A DNA stretch of 64,000 bases from Lepidodermella squamata (GCA_047495785.1 JBLDXI010000009.1:5518001-5582000); one strand, 5' to 3'; positions 36,262-45,283 are shown, counted from the first letter of the stretch. Numbers and translations: made by a program. The notes: generated from the sequence alone by a model not told the origin.

Positions 36262-36334
36262 CGAGGCTGCCAGGAGTCGAACCTGGAATCTTCTGATCCG
36301 TAGTCAGACGCGTTGTCCATTGCGCCACAACCCC
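36262..36334 (-). tRNA. tRNA-Arg(ACG), unit 1
   Basis: Acceptor GGGGTTG/CAGCCTC with wobble pairs, anticodon loop CTACGGA, discriminator G. Confidence 0.97.
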
Positions 36335-36599
36335 GTTGTACTGCAAGAATGATGAAATCGTATCATCTTCGCTTAGTTCATGCTGCTTTCCTTTGTCTCT
36401 TGCTTTGTTAGCTCGCCGATAATAGTAGCGGCGTTCTGACCTTATGGGACGATACAGTTTTTCATGCTCTGTCCTTTAAACCTGGTTTCAGCGCAATCGA
36501 CAATTATGTAATTTGTTCATTCGTCAATCAATCGTCACAACTTGTGCAAATGGCCGCCGCAGGCGTAACGCAGGTTTCACTCGTGAACAGGAGGCGAGA
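36335..36599. other. long tRNA-free spacer between Arg and Cys (unit 1)
   Basis: At 265 bp this is the longest spacer. It is conserved in every unit, with only one 8-bp insertion seen (unit 9). No tRNA, B box or open frame of note is visible. Confidence 0.6.
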
Positions 36600-36671
36600 G
36601 GGGATATAGCTCAGTGGTAGAGCATTCGACTGCAGATCGAGAGGTCCCCGGTTCAAACCCGGGTGTCCCCT
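36600..36671 (+). tRNA. tRNA-Cys(GCA), unit 1
   Basis: Acceptor GGGGATA/TGTCCCC, anticodon loop CTGCAGA, discriminator T (U73, a Cys identity base). Confidence 0.97.
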
Positions 36672-36758
36672 TCACATCTTTTTTCACTATACTGACTTGA
36701 GCATCGCATTTGCTTAGACATAAATGCGACCAGGAAAGGCTATTTGTTGCACCGTACA

Positions 36759-36775
36759 GCTTCTGTGGCGCAATT

Positions 36776-36815
<40 letters not shown>

Positions 36816-36832
36816 GAGCCCACCCAGGAGCG
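36759..36832 (+). tRNA. tRNA-Asn(GTT), unit 1
   Basis: Acceptor GCTTCTG/CAGGAGC, anticodon loop CTGTTAA, discriminator G. Confidence 0.97.
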
Positions 36833-36921
36833 CAAGCTTTTTGTTCATCAGACTGTTTCAAGCAAAGATGCCATAACAAGAAAGCCAACTCCTGGACCGA
36901 CAGAATCAGGCAAAAACTTAG

Positions 36922-37003
36922 TGGCAGCGGTGGGATTCGAACCCACGCCCCCGAAGAGACTGGTGCCTTAAACCAGCGCCTTAGACCGCTCGGCCACGCT
37001 ACC
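36922..37003 (-). tRNA. tRNA-Leu(AAG), unit 1
   Basis: Type II with long variable arm, acceptor GGTAGCG/CGCTGCC, anticodon loop TTAAGGC, discriminator A. Confidence 0.97.
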
Positions 37004-37072
37004 TTCTAGCGTAAATGCTGTCGGCAACGGCAGTTGGTTTGCAATGCAACAACAGGAGCGCAAAAAATCAAG

Positions 37073-37144
37073 TTCCCTGACCGGGAATCGAACCCGGGCC
37101 GCCGCGGTGAGAACGCGGAATCCTAACCACTAGACCATCAGGGA
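37073..37144 (-). tRNA. tRNA-Glu(CTC), unit 1
   Basis: Acceptor TCCCTGA/TCAGGGA, anticodon loop TCTCACC. Downstream on its strand is a run of six Ts, cut to four in units 6-9. Confidence 0.97.
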
Positions 37145-37233
37145 AGTATGCGTACAATTAAGCTAATGCAATGATATACCTCTTCGAATAGGTTATTATC
37201 GATAGGATGCTAACGTAGCACACAAACTATCAA

Positions 37234-37306
37234 GGTTCTGTGGTGTAGTGGTTTAGCACTCTGGACTTTGAATCCAGCGACCCGAGTTCGACTCTCGGCA
37301 GGACCT
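37234..37306 (+). tRNA. tRNA-Gln(TTG), unit 1
   Basis: Acceptor GGTTCTG/CAGGACC, anticodon loop CTTTGAA, discriminator T. Confidence 0.97.
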
Positions 37307-37390
37307 ACACAACTTTTGCTTAATCAACGCAAATTTAGTAATAGCTAAACTTGAATTGACCCGCCGGCCAGCAATAACCCAAATTTAATT

Positions 37391-37462
37391 GGCCTGTTGG
37401 TCTAGTGGTATGATTCTCGCTTAGGGTGCGAGAGGTCCCGGGTTCAATTCCCGGACAGGCCC
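37391..37462 (+). tRNA. tRNA-Pro(AGG), unit 2
   Basis: Copy of the gene at 33914. Confidence 0.96.
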
Positions 37463-37547
37463 CAGCGTTTTTGGCTATAACAATAGGCGATGAGCTGACA
37501 TGGTTCAGACGGTAAGCAAGCCAATACATGACGTCTTGCCGATCAAA

Positions 37548-37620
37548 GACTCCGTAGCTCAATTGGCAGAGCGTCTGACTCCAGATCAGAAGGTTGCGTG
37601 TTCAAGTCACGTCGGGGTCA
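37548..37620 (+). tRNA. tRNA-Trp(CCA), unit 2
   Basis: Copy of the gene at 34071. Confidence 0.96.
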
Positions 37621-37706
37621 TCTGTTTTGACATAATATTCAAGTAACTGCGCGCAATGAAGCAAGTTGCTGTCAATTGGCATACCGAGTGACGCAGTATC
37701 AACAAT

Positions 37707-37779
37707 GGGGGATTAGCTCAAATGGTAGAGCGCTCGCTTAGCATGCGAGAGGTAACGGGATCGACGCCCGTATCCTCCA
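37707..37779 (+). tRNA. tRNA-Ala(AGC), unit 2
   Basis: Copy of the gene at 34230. Confidence 0.96.
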
Positions 37780-37856
37780 ATTATTTTGCAAATTTCTCCC
37801 ACCTTTTATGCCTGTTAACCTTGGCACGAGTCATCGATTTCAATGAACGTCACGTC

Positions 37857-37928
37857 AGCTCAGTAGCTTAGTGGTAGAGCGTCTGCCTAGTAAGCAGAAG
37901 ATCGAGGGTTCGATCCCCCCCTGAGCCT
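37857..37928 (+). tRNA. tRNA-Thr(AGT), unit 2, G1A variant
   Basis: Copy of the gene at 34380 with the first base changed from G to A, which breaks the 1-72 pair (A opposite C). 5' processing or charging may suffer. Confidence 0.9.
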
Positions 37929-38016
37929 GACTGAATGTCACATTTTGCTATCAGTAGCCCAAATCACCTTCACCGATATACCTTCAAATCGCCAAGCGGG
38001 GCCTTTGCTTTCACCT

Positions 38017-38090
38017 GGCCGCTTAGCTCAGTTGGTTAGAGCGTCGTGCGAATAACGCGAAGGTCGTGAGTTCGATCCTCCCAGTGGCCA
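38017..38090 (+). tRNA. tRNA-Ile(AAT), unit 2, U33G variant
   Basis: Copy of the gene at 34540 with T33 changed to G at 38050; the anticodon is unchanged. Confidence 0.9.
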
Positions 38091-38186
38091 TAACTTTTTT
38101 GTTGTAATAGAGCGCATCCCACGTTGAGCCTAAACTTGTCAAGAATCAGGTTGGTATTGTTTATTCCGGCACTGCGGCTCAGCAAA

Positions 38187-38272
38187 CCCGCGATAGCTCA
38201 GCTGGTAGAGCGGAGGACTGTAGATGTAACGCAGCAATCCTTAGGTCGGTGGTTCAAGTCCGCCTCGCGGGA
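38187..38272 (+). tRNA. tRNA-Tyr(GTA) with intron, unit 2
   Basis: Copy of the gene at 34710. Confidence 0.96.
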
Positions 38273-38325
38273 GTTGTCACCTTTTTTGTCTGGACTTTTA
38301 GCGTCGGGTGTAAAAATTGAAGAGC

Positions 38326-38398
38326 CGCCGAGACCCGGGATCGAACCAGGGACCTTTAGATCTTCAGTCTAACGCTCTCCCAACTGAGCTATCTCGGC
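38326..38398 (-). tRNA. tRNA-Phe(GAA), unit 2
   Basis: Copy of the gene at 34849; G73 kept. Confidence 0.95.
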
Positions 38399-38550
38399 TT
38401 GACAAATTAGGGCAGCCAGATGTGACGGTTCCAATCTGTATATGCGGGGTTGGCAGCTGATTTTTCGGCATCCTCTGAAATATTCCGGCGGTAATGTGAC
38501 TGATCAGAGTTTGCGATATGCCCCATGAGGCGTCGCCTTGTTTTAGAACA

Positions 38551-38632
38551 GTCGCTATGCCCGAGTGGTTAAGGGGTCTGACTCGAAATCAGATGCGGTT
38601 TCCGCGCGTAGGTTCGAATCCTACTGGCGACG
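38551..38632 (+). tRNA. tRNA-Ser(CGA), unit 2
   Basis: Copy of the gene at 35074. Confidence 0.96.
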
Positions 38633-38731
38633 CTCAGTTTTTGGCATAAAAATAATAATAATAATATATCGCGGGGTGGGCGACAGAAAGACTTGCTGAA
38701 AGAGACACACGTTGGGTTGGAATCAAGCAGC

Positions 38732-38802
38732 GCATCGGTGGTTCAGTGGTAGAATTCTCGCCTGCCACGCGGGAGGCCCGGGTTCGATTCCCGGCCGATG
38801 CA
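38732..38802 (+). tRNA. tRNA-Gly(GCC), unit 2
   Basis: Copy of the gene at 35255. Confidence 0.96.
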
Positions 38803-38904
38803 ACTGCGCCAAGTCACATTTTTGAGTGCATTCGTCTGCATTCTGTTAAACCTAACATTGGATTGGCCTTGAAAGCTGTTCGATGATTGGTGACACTCAT
38901 GCAA

Positions 38905-38976
38905 TCCTTGGTAGTATAGTGGTTAGTATCCCCGCCTGTCACGCGGGAGACCAGGGTTCGATTCCCTGCCAAGGAG
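38905..38976 (+). tRNA. tRNA-Asp(GTC), unit 2
   Basis: Copy of the gene at 35428. Confidence 0.96.
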
Positions 38977-39064
38977 CATTCTCTTTTTGAAAACTTTCTG
39001 CGTTTTTACTACAAGCTTATTGGAAAAAAACTAACGTCAGCGGTAACCGAGGCAAAAGTTTTTA

Positions 39065-39146
39065 CGACGCAGAAGGGATTCGAACCCTCGCGGGCAGAGC
39101 CCAATGGATTAGCAGTCCATCGCCTTAACCACTCGGCCACCGCGTC
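39065..39146 (-). tRNA. tRNA-Ser(GCT), unit 2
   Basis: Copy of the gene at 35588. Confidence 0.96.
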
Positions 39147-39245
39147 CTGTAGCGTAATGCCATCTATCAGGGCTGCCTGAATTTTAACAAGAACAACAAG
39201 ACGTTGATAGGCCGCTGTCAAATTTTGTGCTTAACCGCGAAATCA

Positions 39246-39317
39246 GCCACGGTAGTATAGTGGTTAGTATTCCTCGTTGTGGCCGAGGTGACCCTGGTTC
39301 GACTCCAGGCCGTGGCA
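39246..39317 (+). tRNA. tRNA-His(GTG), unit 2
   Basis: Copy of the gene at 35769. Confidence 0.96.
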
Positions 39318-39424
39318 GAGTCACACAGAACTCGAGCCAGTGGCAGGCGGTTCAATTTTTTTAATTTATTGACAGTAAAGCTAGTTTTTCGTATAGCCAG
39401 CCAGCCAACCAAAAAGCTTACAGC

Positions 39425-39497
39425 TGATTCGGGCCGGGATTGAACCGGCGACCTTCTGCGTGTTAGGCAGATGTGATAACCACTACACCACCGAACC
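39425..39497 (-). tRNA. tRNA-Val(AAC), unit 2
   Basis: Copy of the gene at 35948. Confidence 0.96.
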
Positions 39498-39586
39498 GCT
39501 ACATGCAAAGCGTGCCGTTGAACGCATTTAATCGCGCGATGATCAGTATACATCAGTCTATACATTTCACACTTGAGCAAAAGAAT

Positions 39587-39659
39587 CGCCCGATGTGGGG
39601 CTCGAACCCACGACCCTGGGATTAAGAGTCCCATGCTCTACCGACTGAGCTAACCGGGC
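39587..39659 (-). tRNA. tRNA-Lys(CTT), unit 2
   Basis: Copy of the gene at 36110. Confidence 0.96.
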
Positions 39660-39738
39660 TGGTGCAGAATTATGTCAGCTGATACTACTGTCACGCCTTT
39701 CAGCGAATGACACAGCGTGTAGCTGAATAAAATTATTG

Positions 39739-39811
39739 CGAGGCTGCCAGGAGTCGAACCTGGAATCTTCTGATCCGTAGTCAGACGCGTTGTCCATTGC
39801 GCCACAACCCC
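39739..39811 (-). tRNA. tRNA-Arg(ACG), unit 2
   Basis: Copy of the gene at 36262. Confidence 0.96.
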
Positions 39812-40076
39812 GTTGTACTGCAAGAATGATGAAATCGTATCATCTTCGCTTAGTTCATGCTGCTTTCCTTTGTCTCTTGCTTTGTTAGCTCGCCGATAAT
39901 AGTAGCGGCGTTCTGACCTTATGGGACGATACAGTTTTTCATGCTCTGTCCTTTAAACCTGGTTTCAGCGCAATCGACAATTATGTAATTTGTTCATTCG
40001 TCAATCAATCGTCACAACTTGTGCAAATGGCCGCCGCAGGCGTAACGCAGGTTTCACTCGTGAACAGGAGGCGAGA

Positions 40077-40148
40077 GGGGATATAGCTCAGTGGTAGAGC
40101 GTCTGCCTAGTAAGCAGAAGATCGAGGGTTCGATCCCCCCCTGAGCCT
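40077..40148 (+). pseudogene. chimeric tRNA: Cys 5' third fused to Thr(AGT) 3' part
   Basis: The first 24 bases are those of tRNA-Cys (GGGGATATAGCTCAGTGG...), and from AGTGGTAGAGC on it is tRNA-Thr with anticodon AGT. The acceptor strands GGGGATA and CTGAGCC cannot pair over most of the stem. A and B boxes survive, so it may be transcribed, but the product should be unstable. Confidence 0.93.
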
Positions 40149-40236
40149 GACTGAATGTCACATTTTGCTATCAGTAGCCCAAATCACCTTCACCGATATA
40201 CCTTCAAATCGCCAAGCGGGGCCTTTGCTTTCACCT

Positions 40237-40310
40237 GGCCGCTTAGCTCAGTTGGTTAGAGCGTCGTGCGAATAACGCGAAGGTCGTGAGTTCGATCCTC
40301 CCAGTGGCCA
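40237..40310 (+). tRNA. tRNA-Ile(AAT), unit 3, U33G variant
   Basis: Copy of the gene at 34540 with G instead of T33 at 40270. Confidence 0.9.
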
Positions 40311-40406
40311 TAACTTTTTTGTTGTAATAGAGCGCATCCCACGTTGAGCCTAAACTTGTCAAGAATCAGGTTGGTATTGTTTATTCCGGCACTGCGGCTC
40401 AGCAAA

Positions 40407-40492
40407 CCCGCGATAGCTCAGCTGGTAGAGCGGAGGACTGTAGATGTAACGCAGCAATCCTTAGGTCGGTGGTTCAAGTCCGCCTCGCGGGA
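40407..40492 (+). tRNA. tRNA-Tyr(GTA) with intron, unit 3
   Basis: Copy of the gene at 34710. Confidence 0.96.
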
Positions 40493-40545
40493 GTTGTCAC
40501 CTTTTTTGTCTGGACTTTTAGCGTCGGGTGTAAAAATTGAAGAGC

Positions 40546-40618
40546 CGCCGAGACCCGGGATCGAACCAGGGACCTTTAGATCTTCAGTCTAACGCTCTCC
40601 CAACTGAGCTATCTCGGC
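40546..40618 (-). tRNA. tRNA-Phe(GAA), unit 3
   Basis: Copy of the gene at 34849. Confidence 0.95.
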
Positions 40619-40770
40619 TTGACAAATTAGGGCAGCCAGATGTGACGGTTCCAATCTGTATATGCGGGGTTGGCAGCTGATTTTTCGGCATCCTCTGAAA
40701 TATTCCGGCGGTAATGTGACTGATCAGAGTTTGCGATATGCCCCATGAGGCGTCGCCTTGTTTTAGAACA

Positions 40771-40852
40771 GTCGCTATGCCCGAGTGGTTAAGGGGTCTG
40801 ACTCGAAATCAGATGCGGTTTCCGCGCGTAGGTTCGAATCCTACTGGCGACG
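40771..40852 (+). tRNA. tRNA-Ser(CGA), unit 3
   Basis: Copy of the gene at 35074. Confidence 0.96.
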
Positions 40853-40951
40853 CTCAGTTTTTGGCATAAAAATAATAATAATAATATATCGCGGGGTGGG
40901 CGACAGAAAGACTTGCTGAAAGAGACACACGTTGGGTTGGAATCAAGCAGC

Positions 40952-41022
40952 GCATCGGTGGTTCAGTGGTAGAATTCTCGCCTGCCACGCGGGAGGCCCG
41001 GGTTCGATTCCCGGCCGATGCA
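40952..41022 (+). tRNA. tRNA-Gly(GCC), unit 3
   Basis: Copy of the gene at 35255. Confidence 0.96.
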
Positions 41023-41124
41023 ACTGCGCCAAGTCACATTTTTGAGTGCATTCGTCTGCATTCTGTTAAACCTAACATTGGATTGGCCTTGAAAGCTGTT
41101 CGATGATTGGTGACACTCATGCAA

Positions 41125-41196
41125 TCCTTGGTAGTATAGTGGTTAGTATCCCCGCCTGTCACGCGGGAGACCAGGGTTCGATTCCCTGCCAAGGAG
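41125..41196 (+). tRNA. tRNA-Asp(GTC), unit 3
   Basis: Copy of the gene at 35428. Confidence 0.96.
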
Positions 41197-41284
41197 CATT
41201 CTCTTTTTGAAAACTTTCTGCGTTTTTACTACAAGCTTATTGGAAAAAAACTAACGTCAGCGGTAACCGAGGCAAAAGTTTTTA

Positions 41285-41366
41285 CGACGCAGAAGGGATT
41301 CGAACCCTCGCGGGCAGAGCCCAATGGATTAGCAGTCCATCGCCTTAACCACTCGGCCACCGCGTC
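41285..41366 (-). tRNA. tRNA-Ser(GCT), unit 3
   Basis: Copy of the gene at 35588. Confidence 0.96.
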
Positions 41367-41465
41367 CTGTAGCGTAATGCCATCTATCAGGGCTGCCTGA
41401 ATTTTAACAAGAACAACAAGACGTTGATAGGCCGCTGTCAAATTTTGTGCTTAACCGCGAAATCA

Positions 41466-41537
41466 GCCACGGTAGTATAGTGGTTAGTATTCCTCGTTGT
41501 GGCCGAGGTGACCCTGGTTCGACTCCAGGCCGTGGCA
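41466..41537 (+). tRNA. tRNA-His(GTG), unit 3
   Basis: Copy of the gene at 35769. Confidence 0.96.
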
Positions 41538-41644
41538 GAGTCACACAGAACTCGAGACAGTGGCAGGCGGTTCAATTTTTTTAATTTATTGACAGTAAAG
41601 CTAGTTTTTCGTATAGCCAGCCAGCCAACCAAAAAGCTTACAGC

Positions 41645-41717
41645 TGATTCGGGCCGGGATTGAACCGGCGACCTTCTGCGTGTTAGGCAGATGTGATAAC
41701 CACTACACCACCGAACC
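41645..41717 (-). tRNA. tRNA-Val(AAC), unit 3
   Basis: Copy of the gene at 35948. Confidence 0.96.
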
Positions 41718-41806
41718 GCTACATGCAAAGCGTGCCGTTGAACGCATTTAATCGCGCGATGATCAGTATACATCAGTCTATACATTTCACACTTGAGCAA
41801 AAGAAT

Positions 41807-41879
41807 CGCCCGATGTGGGGCTCGAACCCACGACCCTGGGATTAAGAGTCCCATGCTCTACCGACTGAGCTAACCGGGC
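41807..41879 (-). tRNA. tRNA-Lys(CTT), unit 3
   Basis: Copy of the gene at 36110. Confidence 0.96.
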
Positions 41880-41958
41880 TGGTGCAGAATTATGTCAGCT
41901 GATACTACTGTCACGCCTTTCAGCGAATGACACAGCGTGTAGCTGAATAAAATTATTG

Positions 41959-42031
41959 CGAGGCTGCCAGGAGTCGAACCTGGAATCTTCTGATCCGTAG
42001 TCAGACGCGTTGTCCATTGCGCCACAACCCC
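41959..42031 (-). tRNA. tRNA-Arg(ACG), unit 3
   Basis: Copy of the gene at 36262. Confidence 0.96.
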
Positions 42032-42296
42032 GTTGTACTGCAAGAATGATGAAATCGTATCATCTTCGCTTAGTTCATGCTGCTTTCCTTTGTCTCTTGC
42101 TTTGTTAGCTCGCCGATAATAGTAGCGGCGTTCTGACCTTATGGGACGATACAGTTTTTCATGCTCTGTCCTTTAAACCTGGTTTCAGCGCAATCGACAA
42201 TTATGTAATTTGTTCATTCGTCAATCAATCGTCACAACTTGTGCAAATGGCCGCCGCAGGCGTAACGCAGGTTTCACTCGTGAACAGGAGGCGAGA

Positions 42297-42368
42297 GGGG
42301 ATATAGCTCAGTGGTAGAGCATTCGACTGCAGATCGAGAGGTCCCCGGTTCAAACCCGGGTGTCCCCT
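42297..42368 (+). tRNA. tRNA-Cys(GCA), unit 3
   Basis: Copy of the gene at 36600. Confidence 0.96.
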
Positions 42369-42455
42369 TCACATCTTTTTTCACTATACTGACTTGAGCA
42401 TCGCATTTGCTTAGACATAAATGCGACCAGGAAAGGCTATTTGTTGCACCGTACA

Positions 42456-42472
42456 GCTTCTGTGGCGCAATT

Positions 42473-42512
<40 letters not shown>

Positions 42513-42529
42513 GAGCCCACCCAGGAGCG
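42456..42529 (+). tRNA. tRNA-Asn(GTT), unit 3
   Basis: Copy of the gene at 36759. Confidence 0.96.
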
Positions 42530-42618
42530 CAAGCTTTTTGTTCATCAGACTGTTTCAAGCAAAGATGCCATAACAAGAAAGCCAACTCCTGGACCGACAG
42601 AATCAGGCAAAAACTTAG

Positions 42619-42700
42619 TGGCAGCGGTGGGATTCGAACCCACGCCCCCGAAGAGACTGGTGCCTTAAACCAGCGCCTTAGACCGCTCGGCCACGCTACC
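42619..42700 (-). tRNA. tRNA-Leu(AAG), unit 3
   Basis: Copy of the gene at 36922. Confidence 0.96.
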
Positions 42701-42769
42701 TTCTAGCGTAAATGCTGTCGGCAACGGCAGTTGGTTTTCAATGCAACAACAGGAGCGCAAAAAATCAAG

Positions 42770-42841
42770 TTCCCTGACCGGGAATCGAACCCGGGCCGCC
42801 GCGGTGAGAACGCGGAATCCTAACCACTAGACCATCAGGGA
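42770..42841 (-). tRNA. tRNA-Glu(CTC), unit 3
   Basis: Copy of the gene at 37073; six-T terminator kept. Confidence 0.96.
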
Positions 42842-42930
42842 AGTATGCGTACAATTAAGCTAATGCAATGATATACCTCTTCGAATAGGTTATTATCGAT
42901 AGGATGCTAACGTAGCACACAAACTATCAA

Positions 42931-43003
42931 GGTTCTGTGGTGTAGTGGTTTAGCACTCTGGACTTTGAATCCAGCGACCCGAGTTCGACTCTCGGCAGGA
43001 CCT
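42931..43003 (+). tRNA. tRNA-Gln(TTG), unit 3
   Basis: Copy of the gene at 37234. Confidence 0.96.
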
Positions 43004-43087
43004 ACACAACTTTTGCTTAATCAACGCAAATTTAGTAATAGCTAAACTTGAATTGACCCGCCGGCCAGCAATAACCCAAATTTAATT

Positions 43088-43159
43088 GGCCTGTTGGTCT
43101 AGTGGTATGATTCTCGCTTAGGGTGCGAGAGGTCCCGGGTTCAATTCCCGGACAGGCCC
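43088..43159 (+). tRNA. tRNA-Pro(AGG), unit 4
   Basis: Copy of the gene at 33914. Confidence 0.96.
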
Positions 43160-43244
43160 CAGCGTTTTTGGCTATAACAATAGGCGATGAGCTGACATGG
43201 TTCAGACGGTAAGCAAGCCAATACATGACGTCTTGCCGATCAAA

Positions 43245-43317
43245 GACTCCGTAGCTCAATTGGCAGAGCGTCTGACTCCAGATCAGAAGGTTGCGTGTTC
43301 AAGTCACGTCGGGGTCA
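43245..43317 (+). tRNA. tRNA-Trp(CCA), unit 4
   Basis: Copy of the gene at 34071. Confidence 0.96.
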
Positions 43318-43403
43318 TCTGTTTTGACATAATATTCAAGTAACTGCGCGCAATGAAGCAAGTTGCTGTCAATTGGCATACCGAGTGACGCAGTATCAAC
43401 AAT

Positions 43404-43476
43404 GGGGGATTAGCTCAAATGGTAGAGCGCTCGCTTAGCATGCGAGAGGTAACGGGATCGACGCCCGTATCCTCCA
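43404..43476 (+). tRNA. tRNA-Ala(AGC), unit 4
   Basis: Copy of the gene at 34230. Confidence 0.96.
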
Positions 43477-43553
43477 ATTATTTTGCAAATTTCTCCCACC
43501 TTTTATGCCTGTTAACCTTGGCACGAGTCATCGATTTCAATGAACGTCACGTC

Positions 43554-43625
43554 GGCTCAGTAGCTTAGTGGTAGAGCGTCTGCCTAGTAAGCAGAAGATC
43601 GAGGGTTCGATCCCCCCCTGAGCCT
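43554..43625 (+). tRNA. tRNA-Thr(AGT), unit 4
   Basis: Copy of the gene at 34380. Confidence 0.96.
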
Positions 43626-43713
43626 GACTGAATGTCACATTTTGCTATCAGTAGCCCAAATCACCTTCACCGATATACCTTCAAATCGCCAAGCGGGGCC
43701 TTTGCTTTCACCT

Positions 43714-43787
43714 GGCCGCTTAGCTCAGTTGGTTAGAGCGTCGTGCTAATAACGCGAAGGTCGTGAGTTCGATCCTCCCAGTGGCCA
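43714..43787 (+). tRNA. tRNA-Ile(AAT), unit 4
   Basis: Copy of the gene at 34540; U33 intact. Confidence 0.96.
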
Positions 43788-43883
43788 TAACTTTTTTGTT
43801 GTAATAGAGCGCATCCCACGTTGAGCCTAAACTTGTCAAGAATCAGGTTGGTATTGTTTATTCCGGCACTGCGGCTCAGCAAA

Positions 43884-43969
43884 CCCGCGATAGCTCAGCT
43901 GGTAGAGCGGAGGACTGTAGATGTAACGCAGCAATCCTTAGGTCGGTGGTTCAAGTCCGCCTCGCGGGA
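43884..43969 (+). tRNA. tRNA-Tyr(GTA) with intron, unit 4
   Basis: Copy of the gene at 34710. Confidence 0.96.
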
Positions 43970-44022
43970 GTTGTCACCTTTTTTGTCTGGACTTTTAGCG
44001 TCGGGTGTAAAAATTGAAGAGC

Positions 44023-44095
44023 CGCCGAGACCCGGGATCGAACCAGGGACCTTTAGATCTTCAGTCTAACGCTCTCCCAACTGAGCTATCTCGGC
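44023..44095 (-). tRNA. tRNA-Phe(GAA), unit 4
   Basis: Copy of the gene at 34849. Confidence 0.95.
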
Positions 44096-44247
44096 TTGAC
44101 AAATTAGGGCAGCCAGATGTGACGGTTCCAATCTGTATATGCGGGGTTGGCAGCTGATTTTTCGGCATCCTCTGAAATATTCGGGCGGTAATGTGACTCA
44201 TCAGAGTTTGCGATATGCCCCATGAGGCGTCGCCTTGTTTTAGAACA

Positions 44248-44329
44248 GTCGCTATGCCCGAGTGGTTAAGGGGTCTGACTCGAAATCAGATGCGGTTTCC
44301 GCGCGTAGGTTCGAATCCTACTGGCGACG
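44248..44329 (+). tRNA. tRNA-Ser(CGA), unit 4
   Basis: Copy of the gene at 35074. Confidence 0.96.
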
Positions 44330-44428
44330 CTCAGTTTTTGGCATAAAAATAATAATAATAATATATCGCGGGGTGGGCGACAGAAAGACTTGCTGAAAGA
44401 GACACACGTTGGGTTGGAATCAAGCAGC

Positions 44429-44499
44429 GCATCGGTGGTTCAGTGGTAGAATTCTCGCCTGCCACGCGGGAGGCCCGGGTTCGATTCCCGGCCGATGCA
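44429..44499 (+). tRNA. tRNA-Gly(GCC), unit 4
   Basis: Copy of the gene at 35255. Confidence 0.96.
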
Positions 44500-44601
44500 A
44501 CTGCGCCAAGTCACATTTTTGAGTGCATTCGTCTGCATTCTGTTAAACCTAACATTGGATTGGCCTTGAAAGCTGTTCGATGATTGGTGACACTCATGCA
44601 A

Positions 44602-44673
44602 TCCTTGGTAGTATAGTGGTTAGTATCCCCGCCTGTCACGCGGGAGACCAGGGTTCGATTCCCTGCCAAGGAG
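44602..44673 (+). tRNA. tRNA-Asp(GTC), unit 4
   Basis: Copy of the gene at 35428. Confidence 0.96.
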
Positions 44674-44761
44674 CATTCTCTTTTTGAAAACTTTCTGCGT
44701 TTTTACTACAAGCTTATTGGAAAAAAACTAACGTCAGCGGTAACCGAGGCAAAAGTTTTTA

Positions 44762-44843
44762 CGACGCAGAAGGGATTCGAACCCTCGCGGGCAGAGCCCA
44801 ATGGATTAGCAGTCCATCGCCTTAACCACTCGGCCACCGCGTC
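44762..44843 (-). tRNA. tRNA-Ser(GCT), unit 4
   Basis: Copy of the gene at 35588. Confidence 0.96.
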
Positions 44844-44942
44844 CTGTAGCGTAATGCCATCTATCAGGGCTGCCTGAATTTTAACAAGAACAACAAGACG
44901 TTGATAGGCCGCTGTCAAATTTTGTGCTTAACCGCGAAATCA

Positions 44943-45014
44943 GCCACGGTAGTATAGTGGTTAGTATTCCTCGTTGTGGCCGAGGTGACCCTGGTTCGAC
45001 TCCAGGCCGTGGCA
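44943..45014 (+). tRNA. tRNA-His(GTG), unit 4
   Basis: Copy of the gene at 35769. Confidence 0.96.
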
Positions 45015-45121
45015 GAGTCACACAGAACTCGAGACAGTGGCAGGCGGTTCAATTTTTTTAATTTATTGACAGTAAAGCTAGTTTTTCGTATAGCCAGCCA
45101 GCCAACCAAAAAGCTTACAGC

Positions 45122-45194
45122 TGATTCGGGCCGGGATTGAACCGGCGACCTTCTGCGTGTTAGGCAGATGTGATAACCACTACACCACCGAACC
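45122..45194 (-). tRNA. tRNA-Val(AAC), unit 4
   Basis: Copy of the gene at 35948. Confidence 0.96.
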
Positions 45195-45283
45195 GCTACA
45201 TGCAAAGCGTGCCGTTGAACGCATTTAATCGCGCGATGATCAGTATACATCAGTCTATACATTTCACACTTGAGCAAAAGAAT

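Larger units (their letters stand above)
33914..37390. repeat. array unit 1, complete, 3477 bp
   Basis: Order: Pro, Trp, Ala, Thr, Ile, Tyr, (Phe), SerCGA, Gly, Asp, (SerGCT), His, (Val), (Lys), (Arg), Cys, Asn, (Leu), (Glu), Gln; brackets mark minus strand. Spacers are about 50-110 bp, apart from 152 bp before SerCGA and 265 bp before Cys. Confidence 0.97.
37391..43087. repeat. array units 2+3 fused by a 1257-bp deletion, 5697 bp
   Basis: Unit 2 runs from Pro to Arg, then a Cys/Thr chimera at 40077 leads straight into Ile of unit 3. Missing are the 3' part of Cys, then Asn, Leu, Glu, Gln, Pro, Trp, Ala and the 5' part of Thr. Confidence 0.95.

Noticed and set aside
36335-36599. A hidden tRNA-Met in the long spacer
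   Set aside because: CAT occurs, but no flanking anticodon stem, A box or GGTTCGA-type B box could be found on either strand.
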